Positions 43,701 through 56,930 of a stretch of DNA of 64,000 nt are shown here, piece by piece. The stretch lies in assembly GCA_029448655.1 (NCBI GenBank), contig JACCLO010000001.1, positions 5,208,001-5,272,000 on the forward strand, given 5' to 3'. The position numbers were made by a program, and so were the translations under genes. Position 1 is the first letter of the stretch; each line of letters starts with the position of its first letter. The notes below the pieces were generated by a model. It had not been told where the DNA came from. It saw nothing but the letters and a program-made list of their open reading frames with translations, and ran no database searches. Origin of the DNA: Wolfiporia cocos. Taxonomy: Eukaryota > Basidiomycota > Agaricomycetes > Polyporales > Phaeolaceae.

Positions 43701-45712
43701 GTTCCACATGCGGCGCTAGGCGTACGCCGCGTCTCTGGTCCTCAGCCACCTCCTGTGCGTCTCTTTAGTTTGTTGGTCACCTGACTGTTAGGTTAGCGCT
43801 GTAGGGTAGCGCGCGCCTCAGGTACTTCACGTTACGGTCACACAGTTACATGCGTCACTGTAGTTACATATATCATGTGCTCTCTTAGTTACGGCGCACA
43901 GGCCATCACTTTAGGGCGGCCATTACTGGCCAACTCTCCATGTATAAGTACGACGGATGAGGACTTACATCCTCATCCTTGAGATTCTCGTCAATGCACT
44001 ATTGTGCCTCTCTTACTACTTCCCTGCGCGTGCTCTGGCCCGAGGGCCCCTCTTGTCTTGCTCGACTGTGTGGTGCCTCACTACGTCGCCTCTAGGAGTC
44101 CTTAGGTGGGGCTCGCCTTTGGTACAGCCGACAAGGTCACCGCTGGCGCGGCGTCGCACACGTCTTGTAGGGCGTTAGGGATTCCCCCTGATGCCAGGGT
44201 CGCACAGACGAGTAAGTCTGTGACAATCATTCCTAGGTATTCGATGGAAGATTGTTCGAAAAAGCACTTTTCGGGCTTCGCATACAAGTCCGAGTCCTTC
44301 AGGGTTTGGAGTACCCCTTTGGTAAGTCGCCGATGTTCCTCCATATCATTCCCGAAAATCAAGATGTCGTCTAGGTAGACAACCACCTTGCCGGTCCGAA
44401 TGAACGGTGCGAGGATAGAGTTCATCATCGCTTGGAACGTTGCGGGGGCATTGCAGAAACCGAAATACATTACCGTTGCCTCGTATAGTCCACGGTGTGT
44501 AATAAACGCCGTCTTCCATTCATCACCTTCCTTGATGCAGACATTATTATATCCCCATCTAAGGTCAATTTTGGTGAAGATGGTTGCATGGGACAATTGA
44601 TCGATTAGGTCATCGATCCGAGGTATCGGATAACGATTTTTTACGGTTATTTCGTTTAGCCTCCTGTAATCGACAACCATCCGCAGTCCTCCATCCTTTT
44701 TATGGACGAAGAAGACCGGGGATGCCATCGGACTTTCGGATGGTCGAATGTAACCCTTCCGTAGTTCGGTGTCTATCCACTCATCCAAGCTGTTACGCTC
44801 TTGGGGAGACATTTTGTATGGTTTTACCGGGGGAGGAAGCTGCGCATCTGGTTCAAGCACTATGGCGTGATCCCAGGGCTTCCGTTCCGGCATCCTCTCT
44901 GACGCCTTTTGTGAGAACACCGTTGGCCCATACTCTTGGTATTGTTCGGGCACTAACGATTTCCATTTTTCAATGTCAATCGATGGTGTGTTTTCCTCAC
45001 GGTCGTCTGCTTCGTCGAGGTCTTTGTCAAGTACCTCGGCTACCAACTGTGTCAGCAGGTTCATTTCCTCGTCGTCAAGGGTTGACACCCAAGCGATCAA
45101 AGGGTTTTCGGGGTCCTCCTCTCCTAGTATGTCCACGGGAGTGTCCCAAATCGAATTTACTTCGATGATTTCCTTTTCTGGGAGTTCAACTGCTTCCTCC
45201 TCAGAAGGGCGGTTACCCTTTTTTCTGGCGTAAGGTTGGTCATGTGTACAGCGTGCATATTCCATTTCTCCTTTCCTCCAATCAAAGGTAGGATTGTGGA
45301 GACGCAACCAGTCATAGCCAAGGATTAGGTCTGGTTCTAGGTGCATGACCGTCAGACCTATTTTTTCCTTGTGTGTGCCATGTTGCATAAATGCTTTTAC
45401 TGATTGCGTTAAGCGGCCGGCGACGTTTTCTGTTCCGTCTGCGTTTGTAACCGTAATGGGAAACGCTAGTTTGTCGGTGACCAGCTTATGTTTATCGACC
45501 AATCGTTGTGATATGACCGATATGGTTGCACCGCTGTCGATTAAAGCCAGAGCCTGCACTTTTTGCCCATATACCCAGAGTGTTACTTCGACACGGAAAG
45601 ATCGAGCGAAGTCGCGCGCATCGTTGCCAAAAATGTGATACATTGACTCGAATACACTCTTTACAGCGGGTACAGGACTAAAATTACATGGGAGCACAAG
45701 TGGGCAAGTCAT
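40710..45712 (-). pseudogene. pol: pol of gypsy copy 2, split by a solo LTR
   Basis: Part 1 (45712 to 44231) carries the start, the protease and the RT up to the region just after YLDD ([10 protein letters not shown]). A family-A LTR (43656-44225) follows, and part 2 (43650 to 40710) continues in frame with the RT thumb, RNase H, integrase, chromodomain and dUTPase. The remaining sequence is almost identical to copy 1, with a few conservative changes, and the five dUTPase motifs are intact. Removal of the LTR and one copy of the duplication ATCAT would leave no other visible break. Confidence 0.92.
43656..44225 (+). mobile_element. Solo LTR, family A, in pol of copy 2
   Basis: It runs TGTCACGGATGTG...GAGTAAGTCTGTGACA, 570 bp, with the 5-bp duplication ATCAT (43651-43655, 44226-44230). 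Comparison with copy 1 at 11680-11690 shows the empty site. Confidence 0.93.
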
Positions 45713-48700
45713 CACATGTGCTCGGTGGGAAAACCCGAGGCAGAGCTTCCATAGATGCCCAGGGTGTTCGCGGAGTCGGCTATCCGCTTGCGAAGCCAGG
45801 GCAGATGTGTCCTGATGGTGACACAGTAAGCCTGTGGGACTCACCAAGTGCCTATATACTTGAGATAAGGCGACTTAGAGAGGTAGACTATACCAGCGCA
45901 GCAGGATGTGAGAGGTTATTCTACGGCGCAAGCCGAGAGAATAATAGAACTAAAGTTATAGGGCGTCAAGCCCCTAGTTATATACATGTTTAAGGGAAGG
46001 TCACGTGCTACTAGCTAGTCGTTACCTTTCCGGGTTATGTGGCTTTGCCAAGTGGCGAAGCTTATCTTATCTACTGTTTATGGACTCTTCATAGAATGGC
46101 CGTGGCAAGGCCCTAATGGCCGAACCAATCGTATGAGAGGGATTTGTGTGTATTATCATATGAATGCGGGCACAGCCCGGGTATATGGGAAGCCGGTTGC
46201 CGGATACCGTGAGGTATAATGGCGATTGGCCGTGCTTCGTTGGATGACCAAGGCGAGGCGCCGAGGTCGTTATGCCATTGGACGGGAAGTACCGTGGCAT
46301 GTGTTACAGCCCGGTCCGGATAGTTACCGGGGCATGTATTGGACTTAGCCGTGAGGCGAGGTCCGGTGTTTGGGCGACGCCGTGATGGCAGAAGCCCGGG
46401 ACTTGGAGAACACCGAGTCCGTGGGAGGCCGAGGAGGCCGTAACCTATAGCGATATTGCCTTGATGCTAATATAGTGCTATTTGGCCGTGTTGCCATTAT
46501 TATGCGAAGGCGTGGCGCGCCTGAGATGCCATTGTGATCAAGGATCTTATGGCGATGAGAAGCCGGGAAGGCCGACCCAATAGTACAAGGCCGCGAGGCA
46601 CTGTTTGTACATGTGGACATTATTATGCGAGCGTGCCGCGCTCGGCCTATCATTATGATCTACGATCTATGACGTGGCTGGTCTTGCTCTGACGGGCGAG
46701 ACCTGTATGACGTATGCTGTGGTGTTGCTATTGGACCGGAAGGTGCCGTAGCGTTACGTAAGCTGGTCATGTGGTTGATAAGCCCAGTTAAGAGCTTGTC
46801 GTGGTGGCAATGGGAGTTAACCCGTAGATAACGTGTAGTTAGACGTATAAATCCCGGATAAATTGCTATAATCATAGGGAAAAATGCTGTAAGCCCCAGA
46901 TAAATCTGTGACAATGGAGTCGCCCGACGGTGTAGGCGCAGTCGAAGTCGAGCCAGTCGACTGGGTCTGGACGGGGCTGGTGCTTTCTGCCGATCGCACT
47001 GGGCTCCCGCTTTTCTTCTCATCGCTGATGCGCGTAGTGGGGGCCAGAGGAACCACCTCTGGTTGTTTCGAAACGTTGGTCCGGATAGTCCCTACGGTGG
47101 CTTGGGGGGACTCGTCTTCGTCGTCAGTCACCAGTTCCTGGGTGCTGACAATTTGGACCTTGTATTTCTTTTTCGGGTCCAATTTCTTCTGGCCCGACTG
47201 TTGTGTTCCGCTCGACGAGCCTGTCGGCTTCGTCGTTCCGCTTCCACTACTGGCCGGCTTGGCTTCCTTCGGCTTGTTCTTAGGGTTCTCAGGACAGTCG
47301 CCCCATTTGTGTTGTCCGGGGTGCTTGCGACAGTCCTTCCCGTAAGAGCCGGTTTCCTTTGCCTTGCCTTTGCCTTTGTCATCAGCCTTGGCAGGCTTTG
47401 ACGTAGCCTTGTCGGCGGTCTTGCCAGACCCCGACGACTCCTTCCTTTTTTCTTCCTCAAAGATCTTGCCTTTGAGCTTATCCGGGTATTGCCTCTTATA
47501 GAGGTCGATGGCCATATCGAGGTATACCTCCCAGTCGGTCGGCATTGTAAAGCCGGGGACCGATTCTAAAGTAGCGAGGGTTTCTCGCACCTTTTCCGGG
47601 AGTATCCGTTTGATGTGGCTGAACAACGTCTTGTTGTCAGTCTCGGCCAGGCGAGCCAGGGTCCTGAGCTTCTGTGCCCAAGAGAAGAAGTCCGATTGGA
47701 GCTTCTTTTTCCCTTCGTCTCCGAAGTACCCTTCAATCTCCTTTTTGGCAATCTCTTTGTCCGTCTTCTTGCCGTACACCTTCTCGATTGTTTCCGCAAA
47801 CGTTTTCCAGGTGTGCCCCGAGGTTTGTCCGGCGGCGATTTTATCAACTACCGGTGACATGTACTGGTAGGCCTCGCCCGTGAGTCGTAGCAGGGCTTGG
47901 CGAACCTTGTCTTCCTCGAGGGTTACCTTGGCGTCTGCGAAATACATGCCCATTTTTTGGATCCACTCTTTCGACGAGATGGAGTCCTTGGGGCCCGAGA
48001 ATTTGGGCGGCTGAGTCGGTTTGGTCTGTTGGAAGTTGACCGTTGTGGCGGCTGCTGTTGCGGCTGCCGGTGCGTTTTTTAGAGCGGTTAACTCCGCTTC
48101 GAGTTGGTCGATTCTATTAATTAGTGCCGTGACCTGGGCACCGCTGGGTCCCGCGGTTGGGACTGCCGGACGCTTTTGCAGTACTGCGATATCTTTTTCT
48201 ATGCGGACGAACCGATTTTCGGAAAGGGTATCCAATTCTTGCCGCAAACTCTCCGCTTCCTCTAGTGCTTCTATTCTATTTTGAAGCACCTGGTTGTGAC
48301 TCCGAATCTGGTTGGTCTTGTTCCAGACTGTCTCCATACTCGTGTCTACCCGGCTTTTGTATGCCGCGAGGTTGCTGTAAAGGTGGTTCTTGGCTTGGTA
48401 CAGCGCCTCCCTGTAAGCTTCTTTTCCCACCTGCAGAACTTCGTCTGAGGCGGCTACTTCCAGAGTGCGCTGCAACCTTCCCATCAATTCGTTTTCGCTT
48501 CTTTCCGGCTGCGCGACTATTTCCAGGGTTCCCCTTTCATAGGAGGGGAGGAGATCGGGGAGCGATCCAAACAGGGGCTCCGTTTCGACTGGTTCCTCCG
48601 GCCGTGGAGTCTCGCTGCCTTCGGGGGTGATGACTGCTCGGCGTGCGGGTGTTTCCGGGTTGAAGAGCCTGGCGGCTCTCGTGCGTGGCGACGCTTCTTC

Positions 48701-49048
48701 CTGGGAGTACCAGTGGACGTCACCGTAGTAGACTATGAGGTCCGCTAGGGAGATGGCGGTACAGTAGTTGTCCCACCTCCACCACGAAATGTGGTTTCTA
48801 GTCGAATCTTCCCCATAGTACTTGATGTACGCCGTATGGTTTACGTTCAGAGAAGGGCGCACATGCGCCGGAATTGAGTTGAAGGAGGTGACACTCCCCC
48901 TAACTCTGATGCCGAATACGACTCGCAGGTAGTCCATCAAGCAGGTTTGCTCTCCGGGCCATGCGTGCTTGCCGACGGCGGGGCGGTAGGCCGTAGTCAC
49001 CTTGTGGGTGTTGTACAAAGCGCCTTTGACGATTGTGTAAGACACCAT
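45713..49048 (-). pseudogene. gag: gag of gypsy copy 2, split by a family-F LTR
   Basis: From the ATG at 49048 the frame matches copy 1 through the coiled coil, Gag core and CRKHPGQHKWGDC knuckle. It is cut after PTPSGDSI by the LTR 45819-46913, which supplies a new out-of-element C-terminus and a stop. The last about 35 codons lie beyond the LTR at 45818-45713. Substitutions relative to copy 1 are few. Confidence 0.88.
45819..46913 (-). mobile_element. Solo LTR, family F (1095 bp), in gag of copy 2
   Basis: It runs TGACACAGTAAGCC...AAATCTGTGACA. The empty site in copy 1 (CCTGATGGAGTCG at about 13270) shows a duplication of ATGG only (left context GATGG, right context ATGGA), that is 4 bp or a 5-bp duplication with one change. 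Confidence 0.88.
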
Positions 49049-49199
49049 TGCTGGACAGTATTCGTCAGCTTGAGTTATTTTCTTCCTTAAACGATAATTC
49101 AAGAAAAAGATGCCTTTTCAGGACTTAAATGCCTTTTCAGGACTTTTCGCAATCAATGCCATGCACCAAAAAAAATGCCTTTTCAGGACTTTCTATCTA

Positions 49200-50015
49200 C
49201 TACAACTGGGGTTTGCCGAGGTCGAAGTTGAGACCGCTATGTACTAGATGGGTTTTTAAGTACGTAACGTGCTGTTTCACGTCTAGGTCTCCAAAAACGT
49301 GCTCCACCCTCCTGAGATATTTTTCGAGGCGGCGGAGATCTTCGTTCTTCATGGAGTCCTGACGGACCCTTTGCTCCAGGTGTGTGGAGAGATCGTCGAA
49401 ATTGGTGATGAGCGTGGTGAATTTTGCTATGATGGGGGCCGTGGTGGTTGCGTCGGGGACTTTCCATAGCCGGAAAAGGTTCTTGTGGGCGGCGTTCATC
49501 TGTTTGTCGACGTCTAAGAACCAGTCCCACTTTTTCTCCGTGCAGTGGACGTCCCTGGGGTTCGCAAGACCCCGTTTTTTGACCCACTCGGCCGGCATCC
49601 TAAGCTCCTCCACTCTCTCCAATAGCGACTTCTTTGGGGGCTCGATTCACTCCCGAAGACTCCTCACCATTCTCTCTTCCTCAACCCTCTTCCTGGCTGC
49701 CTCGGCGATTAGCTGATCCAGGGATTGTTTCTGGATCCGAGCCTCGAGCTTCTCCTTCTGTCGGAGAAGCTTGTTGAGCTTCTTCCGCCTGATGTCGTCG
49801 AGGGCGGCCTCGTGGTTGACCCTTCGGATCTCCTCCGGGTCGGGGTTCGGCTTCTTGTAGAAGACGTCTTTGCCCTTTCGGGACTTTCCTCGCTTTGGGG
49901 CTGTGACCGCGGAAATGCGGTCTTCGAGCGATTTAGAGGCGGCAATGTGCCATTCCTCGCGCTCCCCCGTAGCGGCGTTTCTCGGAGTAACCGTGAAACG
50001 TGGTGCTTTCGGCAT
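49200..50015 (-). pseudogene. ORF1 of gypsy copy 2 with a nonsense change
   Basis: Same frame as the 271-residue ORF1 of copy 1. It is interrupted after MVRSLRE by TGA (49649-49647) where copy 1 has CGA (Arg). Beyond the stop the frame is still open to the normal end. A single C-to-T change explains the loss. Confidence 0.88.
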
Positions 50016-52959
50016 GACTACGTAAAAAGAAGTCTAGGTAAGCTATTCTAGTGGAAATCACGCGGTCTTCTGTCGGGGCTTATCGTCGCTTCTTGATGTG
50101 TCGTGCGCTTATCCTCCGGCGTCAATGGGCGCTCCGCCCTCGACCGGAGTTAGTGTCGGCGACTGGATGGCGTCTCTCTCACGCTACCAGGTGGGGGATA
50201 CAGCAGGTCGTCTTCCCTTGACGCCTGGGAATGCAGGATTTGGGGTATTACACCCCGCATGTGCCCACGCCTCACTCCAGTTAGGTGGCTGCCAGTGTTT
50301 AAACCAAACCCATGCCCTGAGGGACTTAGAGGGCGCCAAGGCCAGAACTCTATCGTTCTGAAGCCGTATCGGCAGCGGTTCTAGGCAGGGCAACTCGTGC
50401 CCACCATCCCAACTCTAAATAGAGTGGCCCCTGTACGCCTGGGGATAGGCGAGAAGGTCGTCTCCGGCCCGGTCAAGACGTTACACCGTTGCCATCGATT
50501 CCCAACATATGGGGAAAGGCTTGACAGCCAGTCCCCGGTTCCACTTAAGCCTACGGTCCGGCTGTTTGCCCGAAGGCGGTGATCCCCCAGAGCCCACTAA
50601 GGATACCCCGCTGCCTGGCGGCGAGCGGGGGTGCGCAGACGGCGACGAAAAAACCCCTAAGAAGAAAAAATCCCAGACCCTCAAAGAGGGCAGGGGCGAA
50701 AGCGAGTTCTATTCATATAACACAAGATAACACTTACTTGATATGTTCTTGGTATTTGCTGGTTAGGCAAGGGATAAGCAGGTGTTAAGCAGGATACGTT
50801 GAGTGGTTAACTCGTAGTATGAATGCAATGAATAGAACTGAGGCAATAGCGCTCAGCAAGTCCAGTATATATACATGATAAATAAGACCCCTAACAGTCT
50901 AATTAGATAATACTAGTGTCCGTATTCGTATGTACAAGTCCCCAGATACCTAAGTACTTAGTAATATACGATAAATACATATACCGATCAAAACCGGGAT
51001 ATAGGAAGGCGGCGTAGGCCGCACGAATGGCGTTTTGCGCTCTTTGTCATTACAAAGACGGGGCGTGACCAAAGCCGGGTCCGCTGACGTTTATACGCTG
51101 ACTGCTTCCGGACAGAATGTCCGATTGGCTAGAACTAGACATGTGACTGATGGTAACTACTAGTGATAAGATAAGACCGTCGTTACGGGAGATAACGCGG
51201 CCATCATTCGGCACGTATGTAACCGTTAACTTATGAACCAGATAAGCTAGTTATTGGTCTAGAAAGTCGTAGATAATTCGTATAATTGCCGGAAAAATAG
51301 TAAGAAATATAGGGAAACTAGGAGAATTCTTGTGACAGTTTGGACCATGGGTCCATGTTGTGGAAGTGGCGTTGCTACGTTAGTAAGCCATGCACATGAT
51401 AACTATATACCGGTATCGGGATATGAGTAATACTAAGGGCATTGGCATGTGATAACGAGCGGGCCGCTTATCCAATTGTACTGACATAGCCCGGTATCGG
51501 GATATGAGTAAGGCGCGTGACACCGGAGGTTAGTCCGCTGAGTCATTGACGCGTACAATCGTGTTATGTACGTGTTGTTATGACAAGTGGACGTATACCA
51601 CGTTGTGTACGTGTTGTTTGGTTGCGTGTACGTGTAGACGGGCGCTTAGCAGCATAAATGTCTACAAGGTCGTAGAAATACCAGATAAATAGGTAAAAAT
51701 ACGGGAAAAATAGTGGCATGTCCCAAATCTGTGACACCCATCATCCCCAGTTACACTATCCTCGTCGTCGATGTTAACATTCTTCTGTCGTCTCCCTCTA
51801 ATCCGTTCAACCAATTATTGCTTGGCTACTTTAGCTAGTTTGAAGCCACAAGTCCACTCCATGCTAATTGACACGGAAACCATCCGTGCCACCCGTCCTA
51901 ACGGGGAACCCCCATATCCGCCCTATCCTATCTCCAATAGCCCCCCACCCTCCATAGGCGGAGAACAAGAGGGCACCTCTATTGAGAGGTCCTGCCGTAT
52001 TGCCTGAGGTACCGACCCATGAGTGTACCGGTATGTCACAGATTTATCTGGGGCTTACAGCATTTTTCCTACGATTATAGCAATTTACCTGGGATTTATA
52101 CGTCTACCTACAAGTTATCTACGGGTTAACTCCCATTGCCACCACGACAAGCTCTTAACTGGGCTTATCACCACATGACTAGCTTACATAACGCTACGGC
52201 ACCTTCCGGTCCAATAGCATAGTATAGCTACGTCATATAGGTCTCGCCCGACAGAGCAAGACCAAGCCACGTCATAGATCGTAGATCATAATGATAGGCC
52301 GAGCGCGGCACGCTCGCATAATAATGTCCACATGTACAAACAGTGCCTCGCGGCCTTGTACTATTGGGTCGGCCTTCCCGGCTTCCCATCGCCATAAGAT
52401 CCTAGATCACAATGGCATCTCAGGCGCGCCACGCCTTCGCATAATAATGGCAACACGGCCAAATAGCACTATATTAGCATCAAGGCAATATCGCTATAGG
52501 CTACGGCCTTCTCGGCCTCTCACGGACTCGGCGTTCCCCAAGTCCCGGGCTTCTGCCATCACGGCGTTGCCCAAACACCGGTCCTCGCCTCACGGCTAAG
52601 ACCACCATATGTTCCGGTAACCTTCCGGTCCGGACATATCACATGCTACGGTGCCTGCTGGCCCAATAGCATTACGACCTCGGCGTTCCGCCTTGGTCAG
52701 CACACGATGACCGGCCAATCGCCATTATACCGCACGGTATCCGGCAACCGGCATCCCTTATACCCGGGCTGCGCCCGTCTTCACATGTCCATCTAACGAT
52801 GAGACCACACGCTCTCTCTTTTACCATTGGCTCGGCCATTACCGGCGGGTCACGGCCTTTGTAGAGTAGTCGTATCACTTGGTCGCCCTTATGGCAACCA
52901 AGCCCACACTCCTTATCGGGCATGCACTATACAGTAGCACATGACCCGTTAAATATATG

Positions 52960-53142
52960 TATATAAGTAGGGCCTTGACGGCCTATAACTTTAGTTCTAT
53001 TCTTCTCGGCGTACGCCGTAGAAGAACCTTCCACCTACTACCGCGTCTGATAACCTCTACCTCACCTCGTCGCCTTAGTTTATCGCAAGGATACTGGCGT
53101 GGTGAGTCCCACAGAGCCATCTGTGTCATAAGAATAGAACTA
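52960..53142 (+). promoter_or_regulatory. Family-F TATA and self-primer pair
   Basis: TATATAAG at 52960; AGTTCTATTCTT at 52993-53004 (33 nt from the TATA start); its reverse complement AAGAATAGAACT at 53130-53141, one base after the LTR end at 53128. The match extends to 13 nt with the preceding T / following A. Confidence 0.8.
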
Positions 53143-55045
53143 CCTACCCCCCTGCGCCTCCTTAACTGGTGGCGCCTGGGTTTTTCCTCCTACAGGTGTC
53201 TGAGATAGCGCAGGGGCCGCTACTCTCCTGCAAAGGGGATGTATGCTCCGTGGTTGTGGATATGGGATACATCGGCGGCGGGCTTAGCGGCCTGCTGCCA
53301 CCCAGTGGGGCGCTGCTTGCCTAATCAGCAGCATGCGTCCTGCGAACCCGGACTCCAGGGTTAAGGAGAGGCGCCGGCTTCCTGACAAGGTTGCTGGTGC
53401 CAGCGGTTGAGACCCGCCTATTGGGAAAAGGGGACCGTCTGCCTGTGTGCGCGCAACCCCCTGTCTTGGCAATCCCTGTTCAGGGACCCAACACTACCAG
53501 TAGGATCCCCATAGGGATATGCGCTTCGGCGTATTCCCTTAGTTGGGTGTGGGAATCTTCCAAAGCCGCCCCCCAGGCGTAAGGGGCCCGCTTGGGATCT
53601 CCTTCGGGGAATCCAAGTGGTGAGGCGGTGAGACTCGCAAGGTCAAGCCGGCCGAGGTCACTCGCGGTAGCCAATAGCGTAAGTCCTACGGGCAGCTCGG
53701 CGTGCGAGCCTGGGTTAAACCGAGTTGGGGCCCCACCGGAAGCATGCGGCGTTGCCCACCATCTTTGATGTGTGGAGCGCTCGTGAATGCGCGATCTTAG
53801 ATCGACGGATGGTTTTTTAGCCCTGATGTGACACCCAGGTGGCTATAGATGGCAAGCCTTACCACTAAAGCGTGGACCGGTCGCGGTGTAATACTGCGAC
53901 CACTTTCCAGCTCATCTCCGCGAGGAAATGGGCTGTGTATCCTATTCCCAACCATGTGACCCAGCCTGTCAAGCGCTGGCAGTCACCGACTCTCTTTCTA
54001 GAAGGAAGTCGCGCGCTTCGATGAAGACACCTGTCGGCTAACTTCCGCGCGGCGTCCTGACAAGGGCGCCCCTAACCATGCCCCCGTTCTTCTTGTGTTA
54101 GACATGACCACTCAGCGTTGATCGCTGATGACGAGCTCTCTTTCAGGTACCCTGGTATCCCAGTCCAAAAGTAGATAAATATGTAGTTTTAGCGGCGGCT
54201 CCTAATAGCTTACTTACCTTGTAAAGTAGCTTAGAAACCGTCCAATAGCATTTGTATTCGCCTCTGGAAATCCTGCGTCACCTGCTGGTTCCCAGGTTAT
54301 CTAGCCTGGTTAAGGTCGCCTATGTACATAAAAGGCAACCTTTACGTCTTACGGGTACACTTAGTCAATCGAAGAACGATACTAGTACCTGTTCCCTTAG
54401 ACGTAGGATCGCGTACGCTTGGCAAATATATGCTTATAACTATCATTACTATGGGAATGCCTAAGTACCAAGTCGATTAGGATTCACATAATCCGTCGGC
54501 GCCCGTTTGACTTCAGTCTTCGCTCCTGAAAAGGGGATTCGGGTTATTGAGCATCTGTCATCTGGTCACATGTCATAAGAACCTTTGAACGGGGGCACCC
54601 CTTCCGGTAATGGAATTCCTGACAAGGAAATTACCATCCGTTTGGGAAGAGACGTCTGACAAGCGTCTATAAATAATTGGGTACAGCGCTGTTTCCACCA
54701 GCCACCCACGTACAAACAGATCGCAACAAGATTACTCCATTGAATCTTGCAATCTGGGTTAGAGGAAAGGAAAACAAGGGACACACGCTATTGATACGCG
54801 TTCCCTTGAAGTGTAGCGGAGGCCGCAAGGCTTCTAGAATCACACTTCATTCGGCATTCTCGCACAATCGCCGAATCCACACCGGTTTCCAACCGGTTCC
54901 CCCCCTGTATTGAAATCGACAATTTCGCACGCCACTCGCAAAATTCGTCACGAGGCTCGCTACCTCACCTTTGATTTCACTTCGATTCAACTTTTCTCTG
55001 TGGGGAGAATAACCGAATTCGAAAAATACACCTTAGCAAATTCAA

Positions 55046-56640
55046 TGCGATCGTCCGCAAAAGGTCTCGAAGAAGCACTCGAAAACTTCCAGAGATAACA
55101 AGGGAGCCCCCCTTATTAGGACAATCAAGCCGATTTGGCAATCGGTTATCATTTATTTGCTTGGTTTACGGAAACCTACGCCGTCGAGACGCGTAATAAA
55201 TAAATCCGGATCTGTATCCTTACGACAAGAAAGGATTACATCTCGTCACTACATCGAATATGGGCCTGGAAAACCCTTCGATTCCGACAAACTAGGGCTT
55301 GGAAACCTTAGTATAAAAATCTGGTCGCATATGCGAGCGACTACTGGATACAGCCTTATATGGATATACGACAAGAATACCTTAGGCCCACATCCACCCA
55401 CCCTTATCTGGGTATAGAGGCGGTTTAACCTCTTTAAAAACCAAAACCATCTGGATAGGTTTGATCGGGAGATCAAACGTGAAAGAGGGGGTGGAAACCC
55501 TAATTTCGCACCTAGGACCTTAACAAGTCCACTATCCCACGCTTACAAATGTACCTTACGGTCATTAAAGCAACAAACGACATGCACTAAGAGGCCTGAT
55601 TACCCTCATTCATGCTCGTACTGTCCTATTCGTATATGGACGATAACCCTGTAATAGGAATATAGTAGCTATCTATCCAATAGCGAAATATATCCTCCCC
55701 CACGATCATCCCAGTTCCCACGCTTACAATGTCATACTCAATCGAAGAACGACTTTAACGACATACAAGCACATTGGAAACTACCGTCATCGCCACCACG
55801 TGACTTTAGCCCTTACGGGATATACCTTTACGAGACAACTCCTGACAAGGATGTATGTTCTCACGGTTACCCAATAAGGCCTCACTACGGCAACGACACT
55901 ACAGTCTAGGGAATACAATCATAAGCATTGACCATAATGCACAATGATTAGTACCTATGCTATGGGGTTTTACACGAGAAGCCTACTCGTTAATAAATAG
56001 TGCATACAACCACGAAGGCACAGCTTCATTCCGGAACTTACGACTCCGAAGAGATCGCTACATTGAAGCAATCTAACTAGGGGACACAACCCCTGTAACA
56101 AATGGGCATTGACAAATGTCACACGCTTAGTACTTGCGATACTAGGGAGGCGACGCCTCATAAACGTTCATAAGGCGACGTCCTTTAATAACCGTTCAAT
56201 CGCATAAGTCGTACAAAGTAGGATTACCCCTGTACAAGCACAAAGCCTAAGACACCCGCCACGCAAATGAAGGAACTTGCAATCCCTTTCACTGCTAGGC
56301 AATAGACGTCGAAAAAGCACCGCTATGCTACATTCAATGGGTACTACGCATAAGCAACATATCCGCCAAAGGGCTCGAAGAGACACTAGAAAATCTCCAG
56401 AGCTAACAGTGAAGCCCTCACTCTAAGGAATATCGCACAATGCTATCCGAAACACGTACAACGACACAATGCACCCTCCAATACGCTTGGCAAGCTATTA
56501 GGAGTACAGATTACTAGTAGACTCAAAGGCACTATATGAGGAACATTTCCATATCGCCTTCTACTACGAGTAACGTCATAAGCAAAAGCAACAATCCGCA
56601 CAAGGTCGCGAAAAGGCACTTGAACACCTTCAGCGATAAC
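55046..56640 (+). repeat. Three diverged copies of a short ORF-like motif in the family-F interior
   Basis: Near 55052-55098, 56362-56406 and 56594-56639 the sequence reads, always to a TAA, SAKGLEEALENFQR, SAKGLEETLENLQS and SAQGREKALEHLQR. A purine-rich AGGGAGCCCC-like tail follows each. The spacing is irregular. They may be remnants of a duplicated 3' coding end. Confidence 0.55.
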
Positions 56641-56709
56641 AGGAGAGCCCCTCCTTCTAGGATCCGCGTGCACAATGACAATACACTCTAGTAATACGAC
56701 TACAATTCC

Positions 56710-56930
56710 CAAACAACGGCATTTGACCTTTCGGTCATCACGCGTTGATAATCGCTAGTAACGGCATTTAGCACTTCGCTATCACGCGTTACAAATCAAT
56801 AAGGAATAAATCGCCTTCCACGCTCAGGCTCCATCCACAAGTCCTGAAACTCCCATTTATCCCTGTTCAATTGACAAAATTGAAGCAGCACCATAACGGC
56901 ATTTGACACATCGTCATCACGCGTTATACC
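56710..56930. repeat. Three copies of an ACGGCATTT ... ATCACGCGTT motif
   Basis: Copies near 56715-56746, 56760-56791 and 56894-56925, just upstream of the polypurine tract of the family-F element. Function unknown. Confidence 0.65.

Larger units (their letters stand above)
40000..51337 (-). mobile_element. Gypsy-dUTPase element, copy 2, with two nested LTRs
   Basis: The 620-bp LTRs at 40000-40619 and 50718-51337 look identical to each other but differ from copy 1 at scattered sites. The 5-bp duplication is GTTTG (39995-39999, 51338-51342). Same gene order as copy 1. Defects: a solo family-A LTR in the RT region, a family-F LTR in the 3' end of gag, and a nonsense change in ORF1. It is therefore defective, yet its LTR identity shows it inserted recently, and the nested LTRs are younger still. 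The primer site 50705-50716 and its complement 50828-50839 are preserved. The polypurine tract has eight G. Confidence 0.95.
39697..51736 (-). mobile_element. Solo LTR opened by gypsy copy 2 (two parts)
   Basis: Part 1 (39697-39999) starts TGACACAGACTAG and part 2 (51343-51736) ends AAATCTGTGACA. The flanks carry the 5-bp duplication CCCAT (39692-39696, 51737-51741). Without the inserted element the LTR is about 697 bp. A TATATAAG and an imperfect dyad read on the minus strand. It interrupts gene Z. Confidence 0.85.
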
